DNA of 56,485 nucleotides, taken from NCBI GenBank assembly GCA_934229395.1, contig CAKQDL010000008.1:1-56485 (forward strand). The letters run 5' to 3'. A model generated the notes under the pieces. It was not told the origin of the DNA and did no database searches. It saw nothing but the letters and a program-made list of their open reading frames with translations. Origin of the DNA: an uncultured Peptococcaceae bacterium (GTDB lineage Bacteria; Bacillota; Peptococcia; Peptococcales; Peptococcaceae). Shown in pieces: positions 41,867-50,493 of the stretch (position 1 is the first letter of the stretch; every line of letters starts with the position of its first letter). Made by a program: the position numbers and the translations under genes.

Positions 41867-43252
41867 TTACGCTTCTCTGCTTAAATAGTTGTAAACCTCT
41901 GTCATTTTCATACTGTTGCTGCCTTTTACAAGAATCACAGCATCCTCTTGAGCAAACTCCTTGAGGAGAATGGATACCTGCTTGGTGGTGTCTACATAAA
42001 ATACCTTTTCATGATCCATACCACTTGCTATGGCACTGGTACCAATGATTTCTGCCAAGGTGCCCAAGCAAATCAAAAGGTCAATGTTCTTTTCGGTCAA
42101 ATGACGGCCCACCTTTGCGTGGCCCTCTTTTTCATATTGCCCAAGCTCGTACATATTGCCAAGGCAAGCAATGGTTGGACGTGGCTTATATCCCGCCAAC
42201 ACATCCACCGTAGCCATCATAGAATCTGGGTTGGCATTGTAGCAATCGTTAATAAGCAAGCGATTGCCAGCCATCTCGTGCATTTCCATGCGGCTAGAGG
42301 AAAGGGACACGGCGTGCCCTAGTCCATTTTGAATGTCCTCTTGTGGAATGTCAAGGGCGCAGGCAATGGCTGTAACCAAAAGCGCATTGTCTACAAAATG
42401 GCGTCCTGCAAATGGCAGACGCACAAAAAAGCGCTTGTCGCCTTCGCCATACTCAAAGCTTACCCCATCTTGAGCGAGAACGGTGTTGTAGCTCTTGGCC
42501 TCTGCCTCTTCTGTTTCGTCACCGCACCACACCACTTTTGCTGCACATTCTGGCAAAAACGGTGTAACGAGGTTTCTATCGCGCGCACGCAAGGCCACAG
42601 CCCCATTTTCTGGCAAGTAGCGGAAAAGCTCTGTCTTGGCACGGGCAATGCCTTCTTGGCTGCCCAAAAATTCAGCGTGCACCATGCCAATACCGGTGAT
42701 GATGGCGTGGGTCGGGTGGGCAATCTCACAAAGGAATTCAATTTCGCCAAAGCCCTGCATCCCCATTTCTACAATGAGGATTTGGGTTTCTTCGCTCAGG
42801 CGTGTTAAGGTAAGGGGCATACCCAACTCGTTATTTTGATTTTCCTTAGTTACCACAATCTTGTGGGATTTAGCGCACACCTGCGCCAAGAGGTCCTTGG
42901 TGCTGGTCTTTCCTTGGCTGCCTGTAATAGCCACCACAGGTCCATTAAAGCGCGCGCGGCACCATTTTCCTAAGGCTTGGATAAAGCTCTGGCCATCCTC
43001 TGCCACCACGCAACCCACCGCATCGCTTGTAAAAGCGTGGTCAGCGTCTACGCAAACAGCAACGGCGCCGGCTTTAATGGCCTGCTCTATAAAGCGGTGT
43101 CCATCCACTCTTTCTCCTCGAATGGCCACAAAGAGATCACCCTCTTCAACCGCGCGGCTGTCATAAACAACACGCTTGGGTACAATGCCTTCAGGGCCGG
43201 TGTAGTGAAGCCCCAATTCGCGGGCAATTTCTCCGATTGTACTATTATACAT
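41867..43252 (-). CDS. murF: UDP-N-acetylmuramoyl-tripeptide--D-alanyl-D-alanine ligase
   Basis: A 461-residue Mur ligase that adds D-Ala-D-Ala and completes the pentapeptide precursor. The N-terminal domain has VVYDSRAVEEGDLFVAIRGE, the ATP loop is GSQGKTSTKDLLA, and the signature INDCYNANPDSMMATVD is diagnostic of MurF. GGAGGAAAAACC precedes the ATG. A hairpin lies just upstream. murE, normally beside murF, is absent from this cluster. Confidence 0.97.
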   Translation of the reverse strand: MYNSTIGEIARELGLHYTGPEGIVPKRVVYDSRAVEEGDLFVAIRGERVDGHRFIEQAIKAGAVAVCVDADHAFTSDAVGCVVAEDGQSFIQALGKWCRARFNGPVVAITGSQGKTSTKDLLAQVCAKSHKIVVTKENQNNELGMPLTLTRLSEETQILIVEMGMQGFGEIEFLCEIAHPTHAIITGIGMVHAEFLGSQEGIARAKTELFRYLPENGAVALRARDRNLVTPFLPECAAKVVWCGDETEEAEAKSYNTVLAQDGVSFEYGEGDKRFFVRLPFAGRHFVDNALLVTAIACALDIPQEDIQNGLGHAVSLSSSRMEMHEMAGNRLLINDCYNANPDSMMATVDVLAGYKPRPTIACLGNMYELGQYEKEGHAKVGRHLTEKNIDLLICLGTLAEIIGTSAIASGMDHEKVFYVDTTKQVSILLKEFAQEDAVILVKGSNSMKMTEVYNYLSREA

Positions 43253-43275
43253 GGTTTTTCCTCCAAAAAATGAGT

Positions 43276-43305
43276 AAGCCGGAAATGCTAAGCATCGTCC
43301 GGCTT
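43276..43305 (-). promoter_or_regulatory. Hairpin between the PBP gene and murF
   Basis: AAGCCGGA and TCCGGCTT pair with an inner ATGCT/AGCAT stem; on the transcript it is followed within a few bases by TTTTTT and the murF ribosome binding site. It looks like a partial terminator or attenuator and would lower expression of murF and later genes relative to the PBP. The rest of 43306-43403 shows nothing recognisable. Confidence 0.55.
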
Positions 43306-43403
43306 CTCTTTGCTATGAAGTCATCTTAAGGACATAGACGACTCGTTTCGCTACTGGTTCGTGCTTGCTCAATGTATCTAGAATTTTTGCTTTTTGAAGC
43401 CTT

Positions 43404-45665
43404 CTAGTTGGTTGCTGCCGCCGTTTGATCCGTTGTGGTAGCGACGCCACTGTCTGTAGCTTGGTTCGTATTTGTGTTACTTGATGCCTCTAAAGCCGCT
43501 TGCTGCTCTGCAAGGGCTGTTTCTTCGATTTTTTTCGTTTCTTCTTCGATTTTGGCCAATTCCTCGGAGCCAGCAAACCATACGCTCACGGTGTCGCCCT
43601 TGGCCACACTCGTGCCTGCTGCAGCCTCCTGTCTATAGGCCAAGCCACTGCCCGAGAATTTTGATTTTAAGCCATAGCCTGTTAAAATCGCATCCACCTC
43701 TTTGATGGTTTTCCCCTCAAAGGATGGGAGGGTGATGTAACTGTCTGTGTCATTAATGCAGTAAAATTCTACCGTTGAGCCCTTGGCTACCTTCGTGCCT
43801 GTACGAGGCAAACAGCATACAACCTCTGAACCACTGCTTACAAAATCCACATTCAAGCCAGCTTCAACCATTAGCGCCCTCGCTTCTTCGGCATTGGCTG
43901 CTTTTTCAATGTCTGGCACTGTGACGGTTTCTACTTCCTCAGCCTCGGTGACGTTTTCATCGTCGGTGCTGATGGTTTCTGTTTGTGGCACCTCGTAATA
44001 ATTCAAGGTGTTTTCCATAATTTCTGAGAAAATACCACCGGCCAAGGTACCACTGTTGCCACCACTTGCTGGGCTATCCACAATAACAATGCAAGCATAT
44101 TTTGGATTTTCTACAGGCGCAAAGCCCACAAAACTCAGGATGTAGTTGCCTTCTTGGTAGCTACCACCCGATGCAATTTCTGCCGTACCTGTTTTACCAC
44201 CAACACGATAGCCAGGCACAGCAGCCGGAGTCCCGAGGCCTTCTTCAACAACGCCTTCGAGCATATCGCGCATTTGCGCAGAGGTATCCTCAGAAATGAC
44301 CTGACGCACCACCTCTGGTTCCATCTGGCTGGTAACATTACCGTCAGCATCCACAATTTTGGAAACAATTTGTGGCTTCATCAGCTTACCACCATTTACA
44401 ACAGAGCAAAAGGCGGTAATCATCTGTATGGCCGTGTAGGCGTTGCCCTGGCCAATGGCCGAAGCAGCCAAGTCCAAAGGCACCGCGTCCTCCTCGTCAA
44501 TCAAAATTGGCGACGCCTCTGCTGGCAATTCAACACCAGTTTTGACCGTCATACCAAAGCCATCGAGGTAGTTGTAAAAACGGCTTAAGCCTAATTTTTC
44601 CACACATTGCGCTTGGGCAACGTTACACGATTGCTCAAGGGCGTGTTTCATAGTTTGCAAGCCGTCACCCTCTGGATAATCCCAGTCTTGGAAGCGGTGG
44701 TCATCAATCATAATGTAGCCACCACAGGTCAATTGGGTGTCGGTTTCAATGATGTCATCTTCTAAATACATGGAGGTCGAAAGACTCTTAAACGGCGAGC
44801 CCGGTTCATAGAGCTTCGACACCGCCAGGTTGGACCAAGTTTCTGGCTCGTACTCACCATAATTGTTTGGATTAAAATCAGGAATGTTGGCCATTGCCAA
44901 GATTTCTCCAGTTTCTACATCCATCAAAATAGAGGTCATGGCCTCTGCCTGCTGCTCTTCTTGCGCCTTGGCCAAGGCCTGTTCCATGTAAAACTGCACG
45001 GTAGAATCTATGGTCAAGTAAACATTTTCGCCTTCCTTGGCCGGCACCGATTCGCGGATGGACTGAGGAATGGCGTTGCCAAGCTTGTCATATTCAACAA
45101 CGAGCTTCCCAGGTGTACCAGCGAGTACCTTGTCGTATTGAAGCTCAATACCAGCAAGGCCTTGGTTATCTAGGCCCGAAAAGCCCAACACATGGCAAAG
45201 TTCCTCGTTGTTTGGATACTCTCTGGCGTATTCCGTGGTAAAACCAATGCCTATGTAGTTCATTTCTTGGAGCTTTTTGGCGTCTTCCTTTTCGCACTGG
45301 CGCTTGAGCCATGCAAAGTCGTTGGAAGAGCCATCGATAATCTTATTGATTTCTGTTTTGGTCATATGTAGGCACTTAGAAATGTCTTTTACAATTTCAT
45401 CTCGGCTGCTCGACTCGCGAATCACCGAAGGTGTGATATAAACAGACATTTTTTCCACACTTATGGCCATCACTTCGTTGTTTCTATCGTAGATAACGCC
45501 ACGGTTTGGGGTTATCTCTACGTTTTGCAAGCGGTTGTTGAGCGAATCGCCGCTGTATTTTTCGCTTGCCAAAACCTGTACATAGAAAAGCTTTGCAAAA
45601 ATAGCAAAGGCAACCACCGTTGCTATCGCAAGGATATACATAATGCGCGCTTTTCTTTGATTCAT
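43404..45665 (-). CDS. Class B penicillin-binding protein with PASTA domains (FtsI/SpoVD type)
   Basis: A 753-residue septal transpeptidase. It has a short cytoplasmic N-terminus, one transmembrane helix (about 9-28), a dimerisation domain, and a transpeptidase domain with catalytic Ser290-x-x-Lys293 (GSPFKS), Ser346-Cys-Asn348 (QSCNVAQ) and Lys491-Thr-Gly (GGKTGTAE). Two PASTA domains follow (about 590-650 and 651-715), then an alanine/threonine/asparagine-rich tail. PASTA repeats bind muropeptides or lipid II. The lineage uses this type either as the vegetative FtsI or as the sporulation SpoVD; the dcw context favours a division role. Confidence 0.93.
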   Translation of the reverse strand: MNQRKARIMYILAIATVVAFAIFAKLFYVQVLASEKYSGDSLNNRLQNVEITPNRGVIYDRNNEVMAISVEKMSVYITPSVIRESSSRDEIVKDISKCLHMTKTEINKIIDGSSNDFAWLKRQCEKEDAKKLQEMNYIGIGFTTEYAREYPNNEELCHVLGFSGLDNQGLAGIELQYDKVLAGTPGKLVVEYDKLGNAIPQSIRESVPAKEGENVYLTIDSTVQFYMEQALAKAQEEQQAEAMTSILMDVETGEILAMANIPDFNPNNYGEYEPETWSNLAVSKLYEPGSPFKSLSTSMYLEDDIIETDTQLTCGGYIMIDDHRFQDWDYPEGDGLQTMKHALEQSCNVAQAQCVEKLGLSRFYNYLDGFGMTVKTGVELPAEASPILIDEEDAVPLDLAASAIGQGNAYTAIQMITAFCSVVNGGKLMKPQIVSKIVDADGNVTSQMEPEVVRQVISEDTSAQMRDMLEGVVEEGLGTPAAVPGYRVGGKTGTAEIASGGSYQEGNYILSFVGFAPVENPKYACIVIVDSPASGGNSGTLAGGIFSEIMENTLNYYEVPQTETISTDDENVTEAEEVETVTVPDIEKAANAEEARALMVEAGLNVDFVSSGSEVVCCLPRTGTKVAKGSTVEFYCINDTDSYITLPSFEGKTIKEVDAILTGYGLKSKFSGSGLAYRQEAAAGTSVAKGDTVSVWFAGSEELAKIEEETKKIEETALAEQQAALEASSNTNTNQATDSGVATTTDQTAAATN

Positions 45666-45694
45666 TGTGTTACAACTCCTTATTGGCAGCTGCG

Positions 45695-46117
45695 CTATTT
45701 TTCACTCGGCGTATAGACAATGATGTCCTCGGCCTCGCTCATCCCTAGCTGCTTGCTCGCCTCTTCCTTGATGACGCTCTTATTGCTAAGCTGCGCGCTT
45801 TTTTGCTTCAAGGCTTCGTTTTCGGCATTAATTTCTTTAAGCGCCGCTTGTTTTTCATTGATGCTTAGGCCCATATTTTGAATAGCACCGTATTGGCCTG
45901 CGCACAAAATGCCAAACAAAAAGGCAATCATGAGTGCGCGAAGGGTTGAAAGACGCGGTTTCTTTTTTTCAAACTTCTTTCGCAGCACACGCTCATTTTG
46001 CTTCTTCGCCATTGGATTGTTTGAGCCAGCAGCAAATGTTGTCTCTTGTTTTTTTGTATTTATTTTTTTCTTTCTAGCATGGGCCTCTTTTTGTGCCTCA
46101 TCTCTTGCTGTGCTCAT
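45695..46117 (-). CDS. ftsL: FtsL/DivIC-like septum formation protein
   Basis: A 140-residue small bitopic protein. About 58 lysine- and glutamine-rich cytoplasmic residues precede one transmembrane helix (about 59-80, LRALMIAFLFGILCAGQYGA) and a periplasmic-side coiled coil (INEKQAALKEINAENEALKQ). The position between rsmH and the PBP gene is that of ftsL. FtsL forms the FtsQLB scaffold that activates the septal synthase. The N-terminal extension is longer than in most homologues. Sequence similarity alone could not separate FtsL from FtsB/DivIC; position decides. Confidence 0.85.
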   Translation of the reverse strand: MSTARDEAQKEAHARKKKINTKKQETTFAAGSNNPMAKKQNERVLRKKFEKKKPRLSTLRALMIAFLFGILCAGQYGAIQNMGLSINEKQAALKEINAENEALKQKSAQLSNKSVIKEEASKQLGMSEAEDIIVYTPSEK

Positions 46118-46142
46118 AGCTTCATCCCCAGCTTACTTATTG

Positions 46143-47111
46143 CTACATTCTTCTACGTTTTTTTGGTTCAATTTTTTCAACCACGCGCAATTTTGCGCTG
46201 GCTGCACGTTTGTTTTGTTCCAGCTCTTCGTCACTTGCCACAATAGGCTTGCGTGTGACGATTTTCACTGTGGCCATTTTGTCGCATTGGCAAATAGGCA
46301 GCTCTGGTGGACACACGCAATCGCTTGCCAAATACTTAAAGCGATTTTTTACAATGCGATCTTCCAGAGAATGGAAGGTGATGACCGCCATACGCCCCCC
46401 TACCTTTAAGCGAGCCACAGCCTCGTCAATAACGCCCTCTAAAACCTCAAGCTCCTTATTGACCTCAATGCGAATGCCTTGGAAGCTACGTTTTGCCACG
46501 TGAGAGCCCTTTTCGCGGGCACCCTTTGGCACGGCACGTTCAATACAATCCACCAATTGGAAGGTCGTTTCAATGGGTGCCAACGCTCTGCGCTCAACGA
46601 TGATTTTGGCAATACGACGCGCCCATTTTTCTTCGCCGTATTCGCGCAAAATACGCTCCAAATCGTCCTCTGAGTAGGTATTGACCACCTCATAGGCCGA
46701 AAGGGGTGCCTCAGGATTCATACGCATATCTAGCCTAGCATCGTGCATATAGCTGAAGCCGCGGCTATAATCGTCAATTTGCGGGGAGGATACGCCGATA
46801 TCAATCAAAATACCGTCCACGCCCTCTGGCGCGTTTTCATCAATAATGGAAGGCATATTGATATAGTTGGAATGAAAGAAGGTCACCTGATCGCCAAAAG
46901 GCGCTAGGTGCTCACTGGCTGCACGAATGGCGTTCATGTCTTGGTCAATGGCCAACAAACGCCCGTTTTTGCCAATGGCTTTTAAGATACCACCAGAGTG
47001 ACCGCCACCACCAACGGTACCATCCACATAGGTGCCACCTTCCTTTAAATCTAAGCCTTCTAGCACTTCCTCATAAAGCACTGGAATATGTTCAAATGCC
47101 AATACCTTCAC
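46143..47111 (-). CDS. rsmH: 16S rRNA (cytosine1402-N4)-methyltransferase RsmH
   Basis: A 322-residue SAM-dependent methyltransferase (also called MraW) that methylates C1402 in the 16S decoding centre. Signatures are FEHIPVLYEEVLEGL, the SAM loop YVDGTVGGGGHSGGIL and GILIDIGVSSPQIDDYSRGF. The start is given as the GTG at 47109-47111, 4 nt after mraZ; a TTG three codons downstream is also possible because GGTGAAGG precedes it. Second gene of the dcw operon. Confidence 0.95.
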   Translation of the reverse strand: MKVLAFEHIPVLYEEVLEGLDLKEGGTYVDGTVGGGGHSGGILKAIGKNGRLLAIDQDMNAIRAASEHLAPFGDQVTFFHSNYINMPSIIDENAPEGVDGILIDIGVSSPQIDDYSRGFSYMHDARLDMRMNPEAPLSAYEVVNTYSEDDLERILREYGEEKWARRIAKIIVERRALAPIETTFQLVDCIERAVPKGAREKGSHVAKRSFQGIRIEVNKELEVLEGVIDEAVARLKVGGRMAVITFHSLEDRIVKNRFKYLASDCVCPPELPICQCDKMATVKIVTRKPIVASDEELEQNKRAASAKLRVVEKIEPKKRRRM

Positions 47112-47115
47112 CGCC

Positions 47116-47541
47116 CTATAATCCTAGCATATACGCCAAATCCTCCAAGGATTCGCCGCCCTCATCCATTTGATTGTTCTCCCATCTTTGGCTGCTCCAA
47201 AGCTCAATCACATTGGATTCGCCCACAACGACAACCTCGCTGTCAATAGCTGCGTGCGCCTTTAAAGCCGGAGGAATAGACACTCTCCCTTGCTTGTCAA
47301 TCGTTTCCACACTGGCAGACGCATAAAAAAGTCGCTTAAACCGACGTACCTTTGGGTCGCTCGATGGCTTGGCGTCGATTTTTTCGCACACCAAGGCCCA
47401 TTCGCTCATTGGGTAAATCGTCAGACAGCCGTCCAAGCCCTTGGCAATCACGCATTCTCCAGCGAGCGCCTCGCGAAACTTGGCTGGAATGGTCAGGCGG
47501 CTTTTGTTGTCTATGGTGTGCTTATACTCCCCTAAAAACAT
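47116..47541 (-). CDS. mraZ: Transcriptional regulator MraZ
   Basis: A 141-residue protein with two SpoVT-AbrB-like domains (MFLGEYKHTIDNKSRLTIPA; VETIDKQGRVSIPPALKAHA). MraZ forms ring oligomers and represses the dcw operon by binding direct repeats upstream of itself; such repeats are present at 47559-47593. The ATG at 47539-47541 follows GGAGG by about 10 nt, so the in-frame upstream start at 47565 is rejected. First gene of the cluster. Confidence 0.96.
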   Translation of the reverse strand: MFLGEYKHTIDNKSRLTIPAKFREALAGECVIAKGLDGCLTIYPMSEWALVCEKIDAKPSSDPKVRRFKRLFYASASVETIDKQGRVSIPPALKAHAAIDSEVVVVGESNVIELWSSQRWENNQMDEGGESLEDLAYMLGL

Positions 47542-47558
47542 AGACAGGCCACCTCCAT

Positions 47559-47593
47559 TCCACAATTCCCCATTTTGACCCTTTTTATACCAC
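47559..47593 (-). promoter_or_regulatory. Four MraZ boxes upstream of mraZ
   Basis: On the minus strand GTGGT (47589-47593), AAGGG (47579-47583), ATGGG (47569-47573) and GTGGA (47559-47563) are spaced exactly 10 bp apart, each followed by a 5-bp AT-rich spacer. This is the TGGGN-N5 pattern of known MraZ operators, partly degenerate. The first box touches the -10, so bound MraZ would block transcription. Confidence 0.75.
47584..47592 (-). promoter_or_regulatory. Extended -10 promoter of the dcw operon
   Basis: TGGTATAAA on the minus strand includes TATAAA (47584-47589) with an upstream TG. The -35 is weak (TTGTAA at 47605-47610, 15-bp spacer). The promoter overlaps the first MraZ box. Upstream, 47641-47690 is GC-rich with repeated GCGC and shows no gene. 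Confidence 0.65.
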
Positions 47594-47696
47594 TCTACAC
47601 TATTTTACAAAAGAATGCTACATAAAAATGGCTACAAATGAGCGTTCGAGGGCGCGCCGCTAGCGAGCGCGCGCGCATTCTCCCCACCACGAACAC

Positions 47697-47727
47697 AAAA
47701 AACGGCGCTCCAGCAAAGGAGCACCGT
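47697..47727 (-). terminator. Terminator after the 2-hydroxyacid dehydrogenase gene
   Basis: ACGGCGCTCC and GGAGCACCGT pair over 10 bp (one G-T pair) with a 6-nt loop; on the minus strand the stem is followed by six T. It insulates the dcw promoter from the upstream operon. Confidence 0.87.
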
Positions 47728-47779
47728 CTGATAAAAATTTCTTATGTGGTTTTTACCACACGCTTATGGCCGCTGTGCC

Positions 47780-48727
47780 TTAGCCAACAACGTTTGCCGG
47801 ATTGCCAGCGAGGTAAGCCACGATGTTGTCAGCTACAATGTGAGCACGCTTTACGAATGCTTCGTCGGTAGCGAAGGCAACGTGTGGGGTCAAAAGAGTG
47901 TGTGGGGTGGAGAAGAGTGGATGGCCAGCTTCTAGTGGCGGTTCGGTGTAGAACACATCAATACCAGCACCACCAATGCGACCTTCGTTCAGTGCATCTG
48001 CCAAAGCATCGATGTCAACGATTGGGCCACGCGCACAGTTGATGAGGAGAGCGGTCGGCTTCATCTTGCCGATGGCATCCTTGCCGATAAGGCCGCGGGT
48101 AGAATCGTTCATAGCCAAGTGGATGGATATAACGTCGCAGGTAGACATAAGGGTATCGAGGTCCACCATCTTCACGCCTTCGATTTCCTTTGGAGAACGG
48201 TTGTAAGCGTAGCAGTCGCAGCCAAAGGCATCTGCTACCTTGAGCACTTGCTTACCGATGTTACCAGCACCTACAACACCAAATTTAAGAGCAGAAAGCT
48301 CTTGGCCAATAAGGCCCTTCATGGTGCCACCTTCACGCACGGTCTTGTCGCATTCACGAATGTTGCGGAGAAGGGAAATGGTCATACCAAATACGAGGTC
48401 AGCAACCGCTTCGTTGGAGTAGCCGCTTGCATTGCAAACAGTTACACCCTTTGCCTTGCAAACGTCCATTGGGATATGGTCGAAGCCAGTGAAGGCAACT
48501 GCCAAAAGTTCGATTTTTTCCAAGTGCTCCATTACGTTGGCGCTCATTGGTTGGTTGGCAATAACAACAATTTCTGCATCCTTTGCGCGTTCAATCATTT
48601 CTTCGTCAGAGGTTGCACGACTGTCGTAAAAGGTCCATTCTACTTGGCCGCCAAGCTTTTCTTGCATAAGAGCTTCTAGGGCATCTGCTGGAACATTAAG
48701 TGGTTCGAGTACTACTAGCTTCTTCAT
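47780..48727 (-). CDS. D-isomer-specific 2-hydroxyacid dehydrogenase
   Basis: A 315-residue NAD(P)-dependent dehydrogenase. The Rossmann loop is VVGAGNIGKQV. The catalytic triad is the Arg in NCARGPIVD, the Glu in YTEPPLE and the His in LTPHVAFAT. It reduces a 2-keto acid to a D-2-hydroxy acid (glyoxylate, hydroxypyruvate, pyruvate and others are family substrates); the residue pattern does not fix which. Its ATG overlaps the stop of the EcsC-like gene (ATGA), so the two are translationally coupled. Last gene of a four-gene operon. Confidence 0.9.
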   Translation of the reverse strand: MKKLVVLEPLNVPADALEALMQEKLGGQVEWTFYDSRATSDEEMIERAKDAEIVVIANQPMSANVMEHLEKIELLAVAFTGFDHIPMDVCKAKGVTVCNASGYSNEAVADLVFGMTISLLRNIRECDKTVREGGTMKGLIGQELSALKFGVVGAGNIGKQVLKVADAFGCDCYAYNRSPKEIEGVKMVDLDTLMSTCDVISIHLAMNDSTRGLIGKDAIGKMKPTALLINCARGPIVDIDALADALNEGRIGGAGIDVFYTEPPLEAGHPLFSTPHTLLTPHVAFATDEAFVKRAHIVADNIVAYLAGNPANVVG

Positions 48728-49584
48728 TGTTTATTCTCTCCTTGTTCTCGTCTGTTTTGGCGTATAAGGTCATCCTTGCAACGGTTTAAAAGACGCATTT
48801 CATATTTTATCTCTGCCAGCTTGTGGAGCTGAGAAATAACAACAGTGTTGTAAAAGCCGCCAGCCACGCCTACAATAGGCAGGCCCATCACAAAACGGCT
48901 AAAAAGCATCGCCGTGGAGAGGGTGTTGGCTGTGGCTTGGATTTCATTTTCAATCAAACAAATAGAGGTTTCGCCTCTGTCTATGGCGCGCCCCATGGCA
49001 TCGAGCTTTCTGTGGACCATCTCGCGCTCGCTACTTGGCGTGGCCACAAGCTGAATCAAAGCAAGCATATAGCTTTGCTCGTCGGCACGGTCTGGGTCAA
49101 AGCCACGGCTTTTGGCCTCCACCATACAGGTGCGAATGAGGTTGGCAATAAGAATCGGCACATCGGGAAGCCCAATGCCCAAAAGGCCCAAGCCCACACC
49201 TTCGGTGGTGGCGAAGCCTAGGGATGCAAGATAACGCTTGACTTCGGCCTTACGAATGTCATTCAATCCTTCGTCGTGGCCCTCGCCCTGTAGGGCACTG
49301 CGCTTTTTTGCGTATTGTTTTTTTAAGCTGTCCTCATCATAGGTTTTATCAATGAGCACCTTGCCATCCTTAAAAACCAGCTCGAAAGCTTTGGCAAAAG
49401 CCACCTTTAGGGTGTCCTCTAGCTTTGGTGGAATTTTTTCTTCAGCCTTTTCACGCCACGAGGAGGTGTAGCTGCGCAACGCTTTTTTGTACGCTGGATT
49501 ATGAAAAAGCAGCTTTTCTTCCTTCTTTTGACAGCTCTTTAGGGACGTGTTGATTTCAATGAGTTTTTTTGTGTAGGTATTCAT
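48724..49584 (-). CDS. EcsC family protein
   Basis: A 286-residue protein of the EcsC family pattern. It has a charged N-terminal half, a central hydrophobic stretch (TTEGVGLGLLGIGLPDVPIL) and a second one near the C-terminus (FSRFVMGLPIVGVAGGFYNT). EcsC in Bacillus is encoded beside the EcsAB ABC transporter, but its biochemical role is unclear. The ATG at 49582-49584 follows GGTGAG that overlaps the radical SAM gene's stop; an ATG at 49594-49596 lacks a ribosome binding site. Function in this operon unknown. Confidence 0.8.
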   Translation of the reverse strand: MNTYTKKLIEINTSLKSCQKKEEKLLFHNPAYKKALRSYTSSWREKAEEKIPPKLEDTLKVAFAKAFELVFKDGKVLIDKTYDEDSLKKQYAKKRSALQGEGHDEGLNDIRKAEVKRYLASLGFATTEGVGLGLLGIGLPDVPILIANLIRTCMVEAKSRGFDPDRADEQSYMLALIQLVATPSSEREMVHRKLDAMGRAIDRGETSICLIENEIQATANTLSTAMLFSRFVMGLPIVGVAGGFYNTVVISQLHKLAEIKYEMRLLNRCKDDLIRQNRREQGENKQ

Positions 49585-49589
49585 CGTAC

Positions 49590-50471
49590 TCACCATCTAG
49601 GGAGCACTTCGCGCTCCACAATTTTTACGTCGGCGAAATAGCGTTGGGCAATGCCCAAAAGGGCATCCATTTTTTCCATGCTTGGCACTTGGATGTTTTC
49701 TTCATCTGGACGGGTAACAACGGCCAAAAGGTTGATGCGTGCCGTTGGTGCCTTTTCCTTTAGGATGCGCATGCCCTCTTCAAAGAAGGCTTCATCGTCG
49801 TTTTCGCCAGCCACAATGACGCAGCTGACTTCGTAAAACACACCACTTTCCTCTAGTGCGCGGATGTTTTCTAAGACGTTGTCAAAATCGCCGTGTACAT
49901 AGGTTTCGTAAAATTCCTTGCTGAAGCCCTTATAGTCAATGTTCACCAAATCCATATGGGCGAGAATTTCCTTAAAGGCCTCTGGATGAATCATCCCATT
50001 GGTTTCAATGGCGTTATAAAAGCCGGCTTCATGTACCGCCTTGGCATAATCGCGCACGTGTTCAAACCAAATGAGGGGCTCGTTGAAAGTATAGCACACA
50101 CCGCGTACGCCACTTGATTTTTTTAGATTTTTTAAGCGATTAATCAAATCCTCTTGGTGTAAGGGCTCGGTATGAATGCGCCCTTGGGAAATGTGCTTGT
50201 TGGCACAGTATGGGCAATTCATATTGCAGCCATAGCCCGAAATGGACAAAAGCTGCACATCCTCCTTTGGGTAAAAATGGAAGCCCATTTCCCCAAGGTT
50301 TTCTGTTGTCATCCCACTAATCACACCATAGGTTTTTGCTACAAGCACCCCATCGTTGTTGACGCGACACTTGCAAATACCCATTTCACCAGGAAGCAAT
50401 ACACACTTATGGGAGCAGAGCGTACATTCTACGCCGCCGTCCTCTAGCTTATTGTAGTAGCAAGCTTCCAT
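49590..50471 (-). CDS. Radical SAM enzyme, AmmeMemoRadiSam/pyruvate formate-lyase activase-like
   Basis: A 293-residue radical SAM protein. The 4Fe-4S motif CX3CX2C is at Cys82, Cys86 and Cys89 (GCNMNCPYC). An N-terminal cysteine group (Cys16, Cys19, Cys23, Cys33, Cys35; CTLCSHKC, GICKCR) resembles that of the AmmeMemoRadiSam-system enzymes. The SAM-binding region includes YTFNEPLIWFEH and IETNGMIHPEAF. It generates a 5'-deoxyadenosyl radical; the substrate is unknown. The usual MEMO1 and AMMECR1 partner genes are not in this window. It is 22 nt after the phosphatase gene and overlaps the region of the EcsC-like start. Confidence 0.88.
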   Translation of the reverse strand: MEACYYNKLEDGGVECTLCSHKCVLLPGEMGICKCRVNNDGVLVAKTYGVISGMTTENLGEMGFHFYPKEDVQLLSISGYGCNMNCPYCANKHISQGRIHTEPLHQEDLINRLKNLKKSSGVRGVCYTFNEPLIWFEHVRDYAKAVHEAGFYNAIETNGMIHPEAFKEILAHMDLVNIDYKGFSKEFYETYVHGDFDNVLENIRALEESGVFYEVSCVIVAGENDDEAFFEEGMRILKEKAPTARINLLAVVTRPDEENIQVPSMEKMDALLGIAQRYFADVKIVEREVLPRW

Positions 50472-50493
50472 AATGACACCTCCTTTACTCTCC

